The notes: generated by a model from the sequence alone, not told the origin. A DNA stretch of 64,000 nt from an uncultured Paracoccaceae bacterium (GCA_947501555.1 CANMWG010000001.1:2170001-2234000), one strand, 5' to 3'; positions 1-8,113 are shown, numbered from the stretch's first letter. Translations and numbers: made by a program.

Positions 1-2
1 CG

Positions 3-389
3 CGCGCGCCCTCTGGCATGTCGGGCGGGCAACGCCAGCGCATCGCGATTGCGCGTGCTTTGGCCTGCCAGTCGCGGATCGTGGTGCTGGATGAGCCGAC
101 CTCAGCGCTTGACGTGTTAGTGCAGGCTCGTGTCTTGCGCCTACTGAATGAGTTGCGAGCAAAACGTAACCTGACCTATCTGTTCATCACCCATGACCTG
201 TCCGTCGTGCGCAACATCGCTGACCGTGTGGCCGTGTTTCAACGGGGGAAATTGGTCGAACTGGCCGCAACCGAAGCCCTGTTTGAAAACCCAACCAACA
301 GCTATACCCGCACGTTGATTTCAGCGGTGCCGGTCGTATCACAACCCGAAATCGCGCTGCGCGATAAACTCGCAGCAGGAGCGACCTAA
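3..389 (+). CDS. Oligopeptide/dipeptide ABC transporter ATP-binding protein (C-terminal part)
   Basis: Only the C-terminal part of this ATPase is in the window; the frame is open from base 3, so the ATG at 18 is internal. Visible are the ABC signature SGGQRQR, Walker B ([11 protein letters not shown]), the H-loop (FITHDLSVV) and the tail typical of DppF/OppF ATPases ([17 protein letters not shown]). The protein would energise peptide or amino-acid-derivative import at the cytoplasmic face of the inner membrane. Its stop overlaps the start of the next gene by one base (TAATG), so the two are probably co-transcribed and the transporter may import the substrate of the downstream enzymes. Substrate is unknown. 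Family assignment is firm. Confidence 0.93.
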   Translation, partial: RAPSGMSGGQRQRIAIARALACQSRIVVLDEPTSALDVLVQARVLRLLNELRAKRNLTYLFITHDLSVVRNIADRVAVFQRGKLVELAATEALFENPTNSYTRTLISAVPVVSQPEIALRDKLAAGAT

Positions 390-1438
390 TGCACGCAAGC
401 AAAGTCATCACAGCGGTGGAAGCCCATGCCGAAGGCGAAGGCGGGCGGGTGATCACCGCAGGCCTGCCGTTGCTGAAAGGCGCATCTGTCAAAGAAAAGA
501 TGCTGTATATGGCGGAGCATCACGACGATATCCGCACCCTGATGCTGCAAGAACCTCGCGGCAACCCAGCGCTCTGTTGCAACGCCATTGTCCCGCCTTG
601 CCATCCAGAGGCCGAGGCTGGTTTCATCATCATGGAGCAAACCGAATATCCGCCCATGTCCGGCAGCAACACGATTTGCGTCGTCACCGTGCTGCTGGAA
701 ACGGGCGTGATCGCGATTCAGGAACCTGTCACGCATCTGACGCTCGAAGCACCCGCTGGACTCATTAAGGTCGAAGCAACCTGCAAGAACGGCAAGGTTG
801 AGCGGGTCAAGTTCCTGAACGTGCCTGCCTTTGCCGTTCATTTGGATGTACAATTGGACGTGCCCGGATTTGGCCCGATCACAGCCGACATCGCGTGGGG
901 CGGCATGTTCTATGTCATCGCGGACGCAAGCCAACTCGGACTTGGATTAACCTCGGACGAGGGCTTTGAAATTGTAAAAGCCTGCGAAGCAATGTTGGCC
1001 GCCAGTCAGGACCAGTTCCCAGTGACCCATCCCATTGACCCAGAATTTTCCGGCCCCACGATCTCGCAACTAACCCTGCCGCCTGATCAAGCCGGTCATG
1101 ACGGGATCAGTGCAGTGTCCGTCTCGGGTGGGGCATACAAGCCCGGCGGCATCACTGGCGCACTTGATCGCTCCCCCTGCGGCACTGGAACCAGTGCAAA
1201 GATGTCGGTGTTGCACGCCAAAGGGTTGCTTGCCCAAGGTGAGGATTATGTGAATGCCGGACCGCTGCGCACAAACTTTACAGGGCGGATCGAAGACACC
1301 ACCAAGGTCGGCCCTCATGAGGCCATTATCCCCAGCATTTCAGGCCGCGGCTGGATTTCGGGGATGAGCCAGTACCTCCTTGATCCCACCGATCCCTTCC
1401 AAACGGGCTTTACGGTAGGTGATATCTGGGCAGGGTAA
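389..1438 (+). CDS. Proline racemase family protein (hydroxyproline epimerase or trans-3-hydroxyproline dehydratase)
   Basis: A 349-residue protein of the proline racemase fold. The second catalytic motif is intact (SPCGTGTSA, Cys264). At the first catalytic position the usual MCGH is replaced by MSGS, so Ser91 stands where a Cys normally acts. From family knowledge, Cys/Cys members are proline racemases or 4-hydroxyproline 2-epimerases, whereas Ser or Thr replacements occur in 3-hydroxyproline epimerases and trans-3-hydroxy-L-proline dehydratases. The activity is therefore more likely on a hydroxyproline or similar imino acid than on proline, but cannot be fixed from sequence. The gene overlaps the upstream ABC ATPase by one base and is followed after 4 bp by a hydantoinase B-type gene, indicating one catabolic operon. 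Confidence 0.88.
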   Translation: MHASKVITAVEAHAEGEGGRVITAGLPLLKGASVKEKMLYMAEHHDDIRTLMLQEPRGNPALCCNAIVPPCHPEAEAGFIIMEQTEYPPMSGSNTICVVTVLLETGVIAIQEPVTHLTLEAPAGLIKVEATCKNGKVERVKFLNVPAFAVHLDVQLDVPGFGPITADIAWGGMFYVIADASQLGLGLTSDEGFEIVKACEAMLAASQDQFPVTHPIDPEFSGPTISQLTLPPDQAGHDGISAVSVSGGAYKPGGITGALDRSPCGTGTSAKMSVLHAKGLLAQGEDYVNAGPLRTNFTGRIEDTTKVGPHEAIIPSISGRGWISGMSQYLLDPTDPFQTGFTVGDIWAG

Positions 1439-1442
1439 TCTG

Positions 1443-2987
1443 ATGCATGACCCTTTCACCCTGTCCGTGATCCAAGCCGGATTTGAAAACGCCGCGGAAG
1501 AGATGTTCGCGGTGCTGCGCAAAACCGCGATGAGCCCGATCATCTACGAAGTGCTCGACGTCGGGACAGGGATCACTGATGCGATGGGCCGCTTGGTCAG
1601 CTCCGGTGCGGGTATCCCCACCTTTGTCGGTGTGCTCGACAAGACCGTGAAGGTCATCGTCGAACGCTACGGCGGCACCATGCAGGACGGCGATATCTTC
1701 ATCACCAATGACCCCAACCATGGCGGTGTCACCCACCTGAATGATGTGGTTATCGCCAAGCCGGTATTTTTTGAAGGTCATTGCGTCGCTTTCACAGCCT
1801 CTATCGCGCATTGGGGCGATATTGGTGGCAAAGTACCTGGGTCGATGGCCAGCGATGTAACCGAAATCTTTGCGGAAGGTCTGCGCTTACCGCCCGTGCG
1901 TCTGTTTAACGCGGGCGTTCAAAACGCAGCTGTCTTCGAGATCATCCAGATCAATTCACGCCTGCCGGACTTTGTGCGCGGCGATCTTTGGGCGCAGGTG
2001 GCTGCCAGCAAAAGCGCAGAACGGCAAATCCTCTCGCTCTATGAAAAATATGGGACTTCAACGATCACGGCGGCGATGGAAGACGCCTTCACCTCTGGCC
2101 GCGCGCGGGCCTTGGCTGGGCTTGCCACATTGCCAAAGGGGACCTTCTCGATCGAGGAAGAACAAGACGATGGCCGCCTGTTGCACGCCACGATCACAAT
2201 CTCGGATGACACCTTTGAGGTGGACTTGACCAAGAACCCATCCGATGGCGGCACGCCCTATAACACCAGCCGAGATGGCGCAGTCATCGCCTGCCAGATG
2301 ATCTTTAAAGCGCTCTGCGACCCCGAACGTTTTGCCAATTTCGGCTCATTCTCTCCGCTGCATGTGATCACCAAGGAAGGTACCGTTTTCCACGCTGGCC
2401 CAACCGCACCGCAGGGGTACTACTTTGAAAACCGCATCCGGCTGTTTGACATGCTGTGGCAATGTATGGCGCGGGCGATCCCCGGCCGCTTGCCTGCCGG
2501 TTCGTTTTCCTCAATTTTCGGAACTGTGATTGCGGGCAATCACCCGGAGACGGGGCGCAAATATACGATGGTTGAACCGCAGATGGGCGGCTGGGGGGCA
2601 ACAGATGATCGTGACGGGCTGAGTGCAATGTTCTCTCCCAACCACGGCAACACCTTCAATTGCCCTGTCGAAATCTGTGAAGCCCGCTATGGGCTGAACG
2701 TCGTGCAAAAGGGGCTTGCTGAGCGGCCAAAAAATCCCGCTGGTCACACAGGCGGACACGGTGTCAGCGTGACCTACGAAGCGCGCGCGCCAGCTAGCCT
2801 TTCGGTCGGTTACACCCGCGCAAAGATACCTGTGTGGTCCCTGAATGGCCAACGACCCGGCAGGACAAACACCATGGTCATTCAACGCGTGTTGGGGGCT
2901 GATGAACACCATCAGTTCGCGAGTGGCGTGGCCTTACAGGCTGGTGACTTAATCCTTATCAAAACCGCAGATGGAGGAAACGCGTAG
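1443..2987 (+). CDS. Hydantoinase B/oxoprolinase family protein (HyuB-like)
   Basis: A 514-residue protein matching the HyuB subunit family (N-terminal DPFTLSVIQAGFENAAEEM, then GDIFITNDPNHGGVTHLNDV and the Gly-rich EPQMGGWGA motif). The frame extends to an ATG at 1419, but the ATG at 1443, 4 bp after the upstream stop, gives the normal family N-terminus. HyuB normally works with HyuA in ATP-dependent opening of hydantoin, 5-oxoproline or related rings. No hyuA follows, so it must lie upstream of the window or be lost. Right after the stop the sequence turns AT-rich and insertion-sequence remnants begin, so the operon may have been cut here. Function is inferred by family only. Confidence 0.87.
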   Translation: MHDPFTLSVIQAGFENAAEEMFAVLRKTAMSPIIYEVLDVGTGITDAMGRLVSSGAGIPTFVGVLDKTVKVIVERYGGTMQDGDIFITNDPNHGGVTHLNDVVIAKPVFFEGHCVAFTASIAHWGDIGGKVPGSMASDVTEIFAEGLRLPPVRLFNAGVQNAAVFEIIQINSRLPDFVRGDLWAQVAASKSAERQILSLYEKYGTSTITAAMEDAFTSGRARALAGLATLPKGTFSIEEEQDDGRLLHATITISDDTFEVDLTKNPSDGGTPYNTSRDGAVIACQMIFKALCDPERFANFGSFSPLHVITKEGTVFHAGPTAPQGYYFENRIRLFDMLWQCMARAIPGRLPAGSFSSIFGTVIAGNHPETGRKYTMVEPQMGGWGATDDRDGLSAMFSPNHGNTFNCPVEICEARYGLNVVQKGLAERPKNPAGHTGGHGVSVTYEARAPASLSVGYTRAKIPVWSLNGQRPGRTNTMVIQRVLGADEHHQFASGVALQAGDLILIKTADGGNA

Positions 2988-3109
2988 CAATTACTTACGT
3001 TAGAACGCAGGAGTTGCACCACAAAATGTAGAACTAGAACGATTGCTGAAGACGACTTAGCCCTTTTCGAAAACCAGACATTCGCCGCGCTTCAGAAAAA
3101 TGGTAAAGT

Positions 3110-3153
3110 GGGCTCTTTGGACACCTTCGCTGCGTTTTGCCCCAATGGCCGCT
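3110..3153 (+). repeat. 44-bp dispersed repeat, copy 1
   Basis: Matches 5198-5241 in the same orientation at 38 of 44 positions by eye. Both copies contain GACACCTTCGCTGC and end in GGCCGCT. They are in decayed intergenic sequence, not in genes. Confidence 0.6.
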
Positions 3154-3160
3154 TTCAGGA

Positions 3161-3398
3161 TTAAACCGCCACCGGTTTCCTGACAGGCCCTGGAACAACG
3201 CGTTGCCCAATCCAATCCTTCAAAGAGAGCTTCGAATTGTGAACGGTTGATCGAAATAACCCCGTCTGTCATGCGCGGCCATACGAACCCTGCGCCTTCG
3301 ATCCGTTTGTAGGTCATGACCAAGCCAGTGCCATCCCATACGATGAATTTGAGCCGGTCTGAACGCTTTGAGCGGAAGATAAATATAGCGCCATTAGC
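3161..3398 (-). pseudogene. IS66-family tnpB (Orf2) remnant, truncated and frameshifted
   Basis: The minus strand encodes the C-terminal half of the IS66 accessory protein TnpB: NGAIFIFRSKRSDRLKFIVW, then DGTGLVMTYKRIEGAGFVWPRM and FEALFEGLDW. The expected tail (RVVPGPVRKPVAV, then TAA at 3161) is present but in another frame, so a small indel near 3205-3210 has broken the gene; without it the frame runs on to 3057. The N-terminal half and the tnpC transposase are missing. At its upstream edge the remnant touches the stop codon of the hypothetical gene at 3394, suggesting the insertion or a later deletion formed that gene's 3' end. Confidence 0.75.
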
Positions 3399-3681
3399 CG
3401 TGGTTAGTAGTCAATTCAAAAATGAGCTCTGAGATTGTGTATGAGCGTCCCTCTGGTAGATCCGGATATTGTGTAAAGAAGAATTCGACTAAATTGGCAC
3501 GTGCAACCCAAGCGTATCTACCACCCCCAATATCTAAAAACTCATCCGCGTTGTAGGTTATGGTAGGAATGTCTGCGTCAACCTCGCGAACTCTTTCGTT
3601 GAAGTCCTCAGGAACGTCCGCGGTCCCAAAAAGTAATAGTTTAGTAATCTCAATACCATCATAGTGAACAAAGTTATTCAT
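3394..3681 (-). CDS. Hypothetical protein, possibly truncated at its C-terminus
   Basis: A 95-residue acidic protein that I do not recognise. It has no signal peptide or membrane segment and reads as a soluble protein (NNFVHYDGIEITKLLLFG at the start). Its start overlaps the stop of the secreted-protein gene upstream by 4 bp (ATGA), so the pair is likely co-translated. Its TAA lies at the junction with an IS66 remnant, so the natural C-terminus may have been replaced by a short insertion-derived end. Coding is supported mainly by the overlap and by the plausible composition. Confidence 0.55.
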   Translation of the reverse strand: MNNFVHYDGIEITKLLLFGTADVPEDFNERVREVDADIPTITYNADEFLDIGGGRYAWVARANLVEFFFTQYPDLPEGRSYTISELIFELTTNHG

Positions 3682-4118
3682 TTCTTTTGAATCTCATTTT
3701 CAAATATTTCTCGGTTTTCTATGGGAACAGAGTAGCTATATCTATCCGCTATCTGCCCGCATGGGCTAAAAACATAGCTAACGTACAGGGACTCCCCCAA
3801 CGATGACCTAGGTTGATAGATTATCTCTGTAAGGATGCTGTCATCGGGAAAGAACCAACGCTCCACCAAGCTTAGTTCAGGCTTGAAAGTATGATCTCCA
3901 CGATCAACATTACAACAGTTCGGATTCGCATCCAAGAATTCATCTATTGATGTAAATTGAAAATCACCCGATAAATCCGTTCGTTTTAATTCATAGATTA
4001 TAGCTTCTTCAATATACTGTCGATCACTAATTTGCGGACACCACTCACCCATGGCGACCGCACTACCGGCACTGAGCGCAAGAAAGCTTGCAATAGTTAG
4101 TTGAGAGACCCGGCTCAT
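3678..4118 (-). CDS. Secreted hypothetical protein
   Basis: 146 residues from the ATG at 4118; a GTG at 4136 is also in frame. The ATG is preferred because AAAGG lies about 10 bp upstream and because it begins a clean signal peptide (MSRVSQLTIASFLALSAGSAVA, cleavage likely after AVA). The mature part contains five Cys, including a CC pair (NPNCCNVD), consistent with a periplasmic protein. It is coupled by a 4-bp overlap to the following small gene. I do not recognise the family. Base composition is lower in GC than in the core genes, in line with acquired DNA. Confidence 0.6.
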   Translation of the reverse strand: MSRVSQLTIASFLALSAGSAVAMGEWCPQISDRQYIEEAIIYELKRTDLSGDFQFTSIDEFLDANPNCCNVDRGDHTFKPELSLVERWFFPDDSILTEIIYQPRSSLGESLYVSYVFSPCGQIADRYSYSVPIENREIFENEIQKK

Positions 4119-5360
4119 CAAAATAAGACCTTTCACGCAATTTTTTATAAGTTGAATCTGATGGATTTATGCTGCCAACGGAAGTAGAGGTAGAATATCA
4201 ACCATGTTCGAGGAAGAAAGCAAGTATAGTACCGAGTGCGGAACTAAGCCCGCCTGCACCGGAGCCGCTTCCATTGTCTGTCTAAACACCTGAAGCATAG
4301 TCGGAGGCGCCGCATCTACTGATGATACAGCTCTCGATCGCACTAGGCGTTTGACTGAAAGAACTCGAAGCTATCAATGTGTCCAATAGTTTGGCCTAAC
4401 TATGTCCCGATATGATGTCTAAAAGTGGCACTGCCTCCATAACTAGTTGCATCTACTTACGGCACAACTTAGGCGGTGTCGCGTAATAAAATCCACACCC
4501 ATCATTTGCCTTAGGTTACCCTTTATCAAAGATCGAATTTCCTGTTCATTGTTTAAGATTTTAGAACAACTAAGTTTGTTAGGCCGGGGAAGTGCGAGCG
4601 TTTTTTCCTTCAACACGCGCTTGCGATTTATGAAGAACGATTGTTTGTGTAACATATGCGTCCGGTGACCCCACCCTTAGATTGCAACATCGCCGCCGCT
4701 ACCAATATCGACTGCAATGGCCGCCCGTGATCATCAAGCCGCCAAGGTCTGATCCGTCCGGTAGCTGGCAACTTCCTATGCGCCGGTCATAGCTTGATCG
4801 GCCATTCAAGTGACAGGTTAGATCGGACCCAGCAACGATCTGTGTAATCGCCGCCGTAGCCGCCTCCCCGGCCCCGGTACCGCGCTCGGCGCAATCCAAA
4901 GACCCAAAACAAAAAAACAACCGGATTCGTAGGTTCAACGGACGGGCACGAACAAACGATGATAGCATCAGGAAAGTGCACCGCTAGTTTCTTTAACCCC
5001 AGCAATCAATGTAAGAAGTATTAGTATTTCCATAGCTATGTCTGCCCCTTTCCAAGCTGCTGGTCATTGTCATCAACGCTGCTGATCGCTGCAAGCACCT
5101 TTCTGTTGCGCATGCCCAATCCTGTGACCGAAAGGTGCCCAACTCGGTGACCGTCGCCAAGCAGCCGTTCATTTACTGCGCAGCATCGGTGACTCCGGGC
5201 TCTTTTGACACCTTCGCTGCACTTTGACCGAACGGCCGCTGTTGCGGAAAGTATGAGTTTTGCAACAACTCACTGTGACCATGCAAACAAGGTTGCGGAG
5301 ATGTTGTGAATATCAGGTGCAAAATGATTCCGCTTACCAGCTCACGAGATTTGTAGAACT
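4119..5360. other. 1.2-kb AT-rich stretch without a supported gene
   Basis: Only short open frames occur here and none has a convincing ribosome-binding site or family similarity. A Gly/Ser-rich frame on the minus strand near 4200-4275 (SGSGAGGLSSALGTILAFFL) looks like the end of a lost protein. Copy 2 of the 44-bp repeat is at 5198-5241. The stretch reads as decayed accessory DNA. Confidence 0.5.
5198..5241 (+). repeat. 44-bp dispersed repeat, copy 2
   Basis: Partner of 3110-3153 (38/44 identical, same orientation), 2.1 kb away. Confidence 0.6.
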
Positions 5361-5783
5361 TTATCTCGCAAATACCGACAAAATGCATTCTATTTGAGGG
5401 TTCGTCTCGAATTGGGCGTCACGTCTAGCATCGCTTGTAGAAATGCGCTCTATATCGGGAAAGCGAATTTCCAATGGGTTAGGTTTGGGGCAAACAAGCG
5501 GCTCCCGATACTGGTCAAACTGGTGAGCGGTCAAATCGAAAACAAGACCTACCATTTCCACCCAGTAGTGCCATTCGTTGGAATTTCGGCAGTAGGCTCG
5601 TACAATTTGAACCTCCTTTCCGGGATTAGCGTTCTCCAAGACCAAACCCAAATGGACAGAAATAAGTTCACAGCAACTTCTAGGGTAGCTGTGGACGAAT
5701 GGGCTGTCGATTTCCTTGCAACACGCTGCAAGTTTTTTGTCTGCAGCGATCGCAAACCCGGCAAAAGAGTCGATTGAAATCAC
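5361..5783 (-). CDS. Papain/transglutaminase-like fold protein, possibly 5'-truncated
   Basis: 140 residues from a GTG start. The pattern SYPRSCCELISVHLG ... EWHYWVEMVGLVFDLTAHQF resembles small cysteine-hydrolase-like proteins with a Cys-His-Asp arrangement; here Cys38, His72 and Asp83 are the candidates. This is pattern recognition, not a confirmed domain hit. No good Shine-Dalgarno precedes the GTG, and the frame stays open for about 38 more codons upstream (to a stop near 5898) with protein-like sequence (LIGTWATDTYCSFKQLG) but no ATG. The gene may therefore be the C-terminal remnant of a longer protein, such as the tip of a polymorphic toxin. It is an orphan in the decayed region. Confidence 0.5.
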   Translation of the reverse strand: MISIDSFAGFAIAADKKLAACCKEIDSPFVHSYPRSCCELISVHLGLVLENANPGKEVQIVRAYCRNSNEWHYWVEMVGLVFDLTAHQFDQYREPLVCPKPNPLEIRFPDIERISTSDARRDAQFETNPQIECILSVFAR

Positions 5784-6296
5784 AGTTAGCTTTTTTCCAT
5801 TTCTGCTTCGTTTCCCGTTGAGACGTCCCAGTTGCTTGAAACTACAATACGTATCAGTCGCCCAAGTGCCGATTAGGCAGTCAACTGGCCATGCCGCTCA
5901 TTCAACACACCTACGCGCCTCTGGCCAAGGCCCGTCGCTCCTAGCAGATAAGTTCAAAGTTCACCGTAAGGTACGGAGGTGCTAAATGCCGTTCTCACTG
6001 GATAATACACAGTTGCCCAATGTCTTGACTTTGGGCGACCAACTAACTTGGTAAAGCCTGGCAGTCGGGTGGTAATATGCACTACCTCAGCGCCTGAGAT
6101 ATTGTTATTACGTTCCAGTTTTTGAGATAGGTCATGAGCTTCAGTAAACGCTTTCGAAGCCGAAGCAAAAGTTAAGATGCAGGGCAACCTAGTTGCGATG
6201 TTTAGGGTCAGGATTTGCATACCTTGAAGTTGTATCAACTTTGGGTGATCGGGGATGCTCTGTGCAAGCAAACCATCATAAAAATAGGCCATTTTT
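5784..6296. other. About 0.5 kb without a confident gene
   Basis: The first ~115 bp is an open upstream extension of the minus-strand papain-like frame. A 122-codon minus frame (5954-6322) overlaps the lipoprotein gene start and has no recognisable family or ribosome-binding site, so it is not called. Confidence 0.4.
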
Positions 6297-6974
6297 TTGA
6301 ATTTCGTTAGAAGAAGCTCCACCTCACTGTGTTTTCTAATTTTAGCCGCCTGTAAACAGACCTATAGCTGGCATCAGGAGCTGACAGTCACAGTCCAAAC
6401 GCCAGCAGGCGAGGTTTCCGGACATAGTGTGACTGAGGTTACCAAGGTCGAGACAGATGGCAATCTTGTCCTGCCGGAGGCGCGCGGAGTCTGGTCACAC
6501 ATCCGCGGTGAAGCGGTTGTCGTCGAAGTTGCCCCTGATCGTTACCTTTTTGTTCTGTTGGATGGCGTTGACCAGCTTGCACACCCCACTTTTCCACAGT
6601 TTCCTTACGAACGTCCCGGTGAATTTCGAAATTGGGCTAGAGCAATAGAACGGCATCGAGGGATCGGTGTGGTACCGCCCGAAGATTATCCGATGATGGT
6701 CACTTTCGCAGATATCGATATCCCCACCAGCGTACAGTTGGTTGATCCGAACGACTTGGTCGCGACGTTTGGAGATGGTTACTCCCTAGTAAGCTTGACT
6801 TTGGAGATTACCGATGACGAGGTGACGAAGGGAAGAATAGATGGTTTGTTGGATTGGTTTGAAGAACTTTGGCCAAGTAAATTGGATGGTCGGAGTATTG
6901 GAACGATTGAAGCTGAACATCCTTTAGCAAATCAACTTAGTACGAGCAGTTTTTTAACGAGGGCCATTAGATGA
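6297..6974 (+). CDS. Hypothetical lipoprotein
   Basis: 225 residues beginning at TTG; an in-frame TAG at 6285 excludes a longer start and no ATG lies near. The N-terminus is a lipoprotein signal (basic RRS, hydrophobic core, lipobox LAAC with Cys19 as lipid site), so the mature protein should be anchored in the envelope. The rest is a mixed alpha/beta soluble domain I do not recognise, rich in Asp/Glu and Val. Its stop overlaps the ATG of the decayed lipase gene (ATGA at 6971-6974), so the two formed a coupled pair. Given the unusual start without Shine-Dalgarno and the broken partner, it may no longer be expressed. Confidence 0.6.
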   Translation: MNFVRRSSTSLCFLILAACKQTYSWHQELTVTVQTPAGEVSGHSVTEVTKVETDGNLVLPEARGVWSHIRGEAVVVEVAPDRYLFVLLDGVDQLAHPTFPQFPYERPGEFRNWARAIERHRGIGVVPPEDYPMMVTFADIDIPTSVQLVDPNDLVATFGDGYSLVSLTLEITDDEVTKGRIDGLLDWFEELWPSKLDGRSIGTIEAEHPLANQLSTSSFLTRAIR

Positions 6975-7330
6975 CTATTTCCGAAGATCTATTTTATCCA
7001 TTTTAGCGATGGATGCCTATAATAGAGGCTATGGTGAAGGCATCGAAAACCTTGGTGGATAAACAGCCAGATCGGCACGGCAACGTTTATAGCGGAGTCT
7101 GATACAGGCGTAGATTCACTGGCAGTGACGCAGAACTTTTACGCCGCCGCGTATGACTATGGTACCGGTGATTTTTGGACTGGTTGGCTCGGCGGTTTTG
7201 GGCTGGGCAATGCTACGCAACTTGGTCTTGCGGAAGATTTTTATGAAACAGTTACCGGCAATGACCCCTATCTTGCTGCGGGTATCCACCCTCTTGGGCA
7301 AGACATGGGATGTTGTTACTGCAACCTCAC
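6971..7330 (+). pseudogene. Decayed class 3-type lipase/hydrolase gene
   Basis: Fragments in three frames read as one lipase-like N-terminus: MTISEDLFYP, then ILAMDAYNRGYGEGIENLGG, then IGTATFIAESDTG and AVTQNFYAAAYDYGTGDFWT, followed by GWLGGFGLGN and LAEDFYETVTGNDPY. The order matches large secreted lipases that start with a MDAYNRGY segment and later carry GHSLGGG; the serine elbow is not recoverable here (HPLGQDMG). At least two frameshifts and a stop separate the parts. The ATG overlaps the stop of the lipoprotein gene. Family assignment rests on my recognition of the MDAYNRGY and FYAAAY patterns. Confidence 0.6.
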
Positions 7331-7519
7331 ATCCCGACGCCCTTTGACCATCGCGCAACTTGGCAAGCCAACCGGCTGTCCAGTTCTTCGTACGCTTGCC
7401 CTTATTCCCACGCGATCAGCCGCTCTACGCACCAATGTGATGCATAGATGTGATGCAGTGGGGATGATCCACCGCAGCCCAAAGCGGGCGATGCTTATAA
7501 ATCAAAGGCTCAGAAGAAA

Positions 7520-7581
7520 GCTGGCTGGGGTGGTAGGATTCGAACCTACGGTACACGCTACCAAAAAGCGTTGCCTTACCA
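7520..7581 (-). pseudogene. tRNA-Gln 3' fragment (62-bp direct repeat of the intact gene)
   Basis: Identical over 62 bp to 35865-35926, covering the 3' end of tRNA-Gln(TTG) from the D-loop through anticodon arm, T-arm, acceptor 3' strand and encoded CCA. Beyond 7581 the 5' part is replaced by unrelated sequence, so no cloverleaf can close. Such 3'-end duplications are the usual mark of an integrative element that used the tRNA as attachment site, but a degraded extra tRNA copy is equally possible because other tRNA-like debris lies next to it. Confidence 0.8.
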
Positions 7582-7747
7582 ATTCAACGGTCCACCGAGA
7601 TTGTCTCCGCTAGCCCAAAGCGAGGTGTCATCTCGATTTCAGTCTCAAATTGGTCTTGAAAGCTGACCAAACGGGCAGATCAGCAAGCTTATGCTCCAAA
7701 TCTGCACTCTTATGGTCTACTGACAACAACAACCACGATCAAGAAGA

Positions 7748-7815
7748 GCCGCAAAGGATTCGAACCTTCGACTTGCTGATTAAAAGTCGGTTGCTCAACC
7801 AACCAAGCTAGTTTC
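7748..7815 (-). pseudogene. Degenerate tRNA-Lys(TTT)-like sequence
   Basis: On the minus strand the D-arm (TAGCTTGGTTGGTTGAGCA), the anticodon loop CTTTTAA and the T-arm (GGTTCGAATCC) are in the right order and spacing for tRNA-Lys. The acceptor strands do not pair and the anticodon stem has a mismatch, so it is not expected to be functional. A third tRNA-like 5' end may lie at 7875-7910, but I cannot fold it. Confidence 0.55.
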
Positions 7816-7965
7816 AAAGCCCGTTAGACTGAACAGGGTACGATTGCCCTCAGATCCTCCATGTGTGCCCAGCTAGCGTTCAACAGATGTGCTCACCGCT
7901 TCACTACGGGAGCATTAAAGCGGTCTAATCAACAGGCAACAAAGTCTAGCTTTCTGACTGCTTAA

Positions 7966-8042
7966 GTGAAAAAAATTGCAGGTTAGGTGTCGAAAAACTG
8001 CATCTCGGCGTCAATAGACTGCACATTACATGTCATTCCAGA
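7966..8042 (+). repeat. Array of transposase-binding-like repeats outside the Tn7-like element
   Basis: TGTCGAAAAACTGCA at 7988-8002 and CGTCAATAGACTGCA at 8009-8023 are 21 bp apart; a weaker unit (AAAAAAATTGCA) precedes at about 7966 and TGTCATTCC follows at 8031. TGTC...CTGCA units spaced by about 21 bp resemble the TniA-binding repeats at ends of Tn402/Tn5053-type elements. Because they lie outside the 5-bp target duplication at 8038-8042, they probably mark the solo end of an older, different element at the same site. Confidence 0.45.
8038..8042. repeat. Target-site duplication CCAGA, left copy
   Basis: CCAGA directly precedes the left terminal inverted repeat. The same five bases follow the right terminal repeat at 31968-31972. 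A 5-bp duplication is what Tn7/Tn5053-type DDE transposases generate. Confidence 0.88.
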
Positions 8043-8067
8043 TGACGTCCGACATCGAAAGAACGTC
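8043..8067 (+). repeat. Left terminal inverted repeat of the Tn7-like element
   Basis: Begins TGACGTCCGACATCGAAAG and ends ACGTC; it matches the reverse complement of 31943-31967 except for one base (A/T at the 20th position). The outermost TG (CA at the other end) fits this transposase class, although TGT is more usual than TGA. Confidence 0.9.
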
Positions 8068-8113
8068 CTGAACGAATTCGCACCCCAATAAAATCAATGA
8101 CTTAGCAACAGGT

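Noticed and set aside
4443..5005. Several 70-90-codon frames on both strands, one with a Gly/Arg-rich segment (RGRGGGYGGDYTD)
   Set aside because: Short, mutually overlapping and unsupported by start signals; the composition alone is not evidence.
5954..6322. 122-codon minus-strand open frame
   Set aside because: No family resemblance, no ribosome-binding site, and it overlaps the lipoprotein gene start in the opposite direction.
7125..7613. 162-codon plus-strand frame running into the tRNA-Gln fragment
   Set aside because: Its first part is one frame of the broken lipase and the rest reads through tRNA-like debris on the opposite strand.
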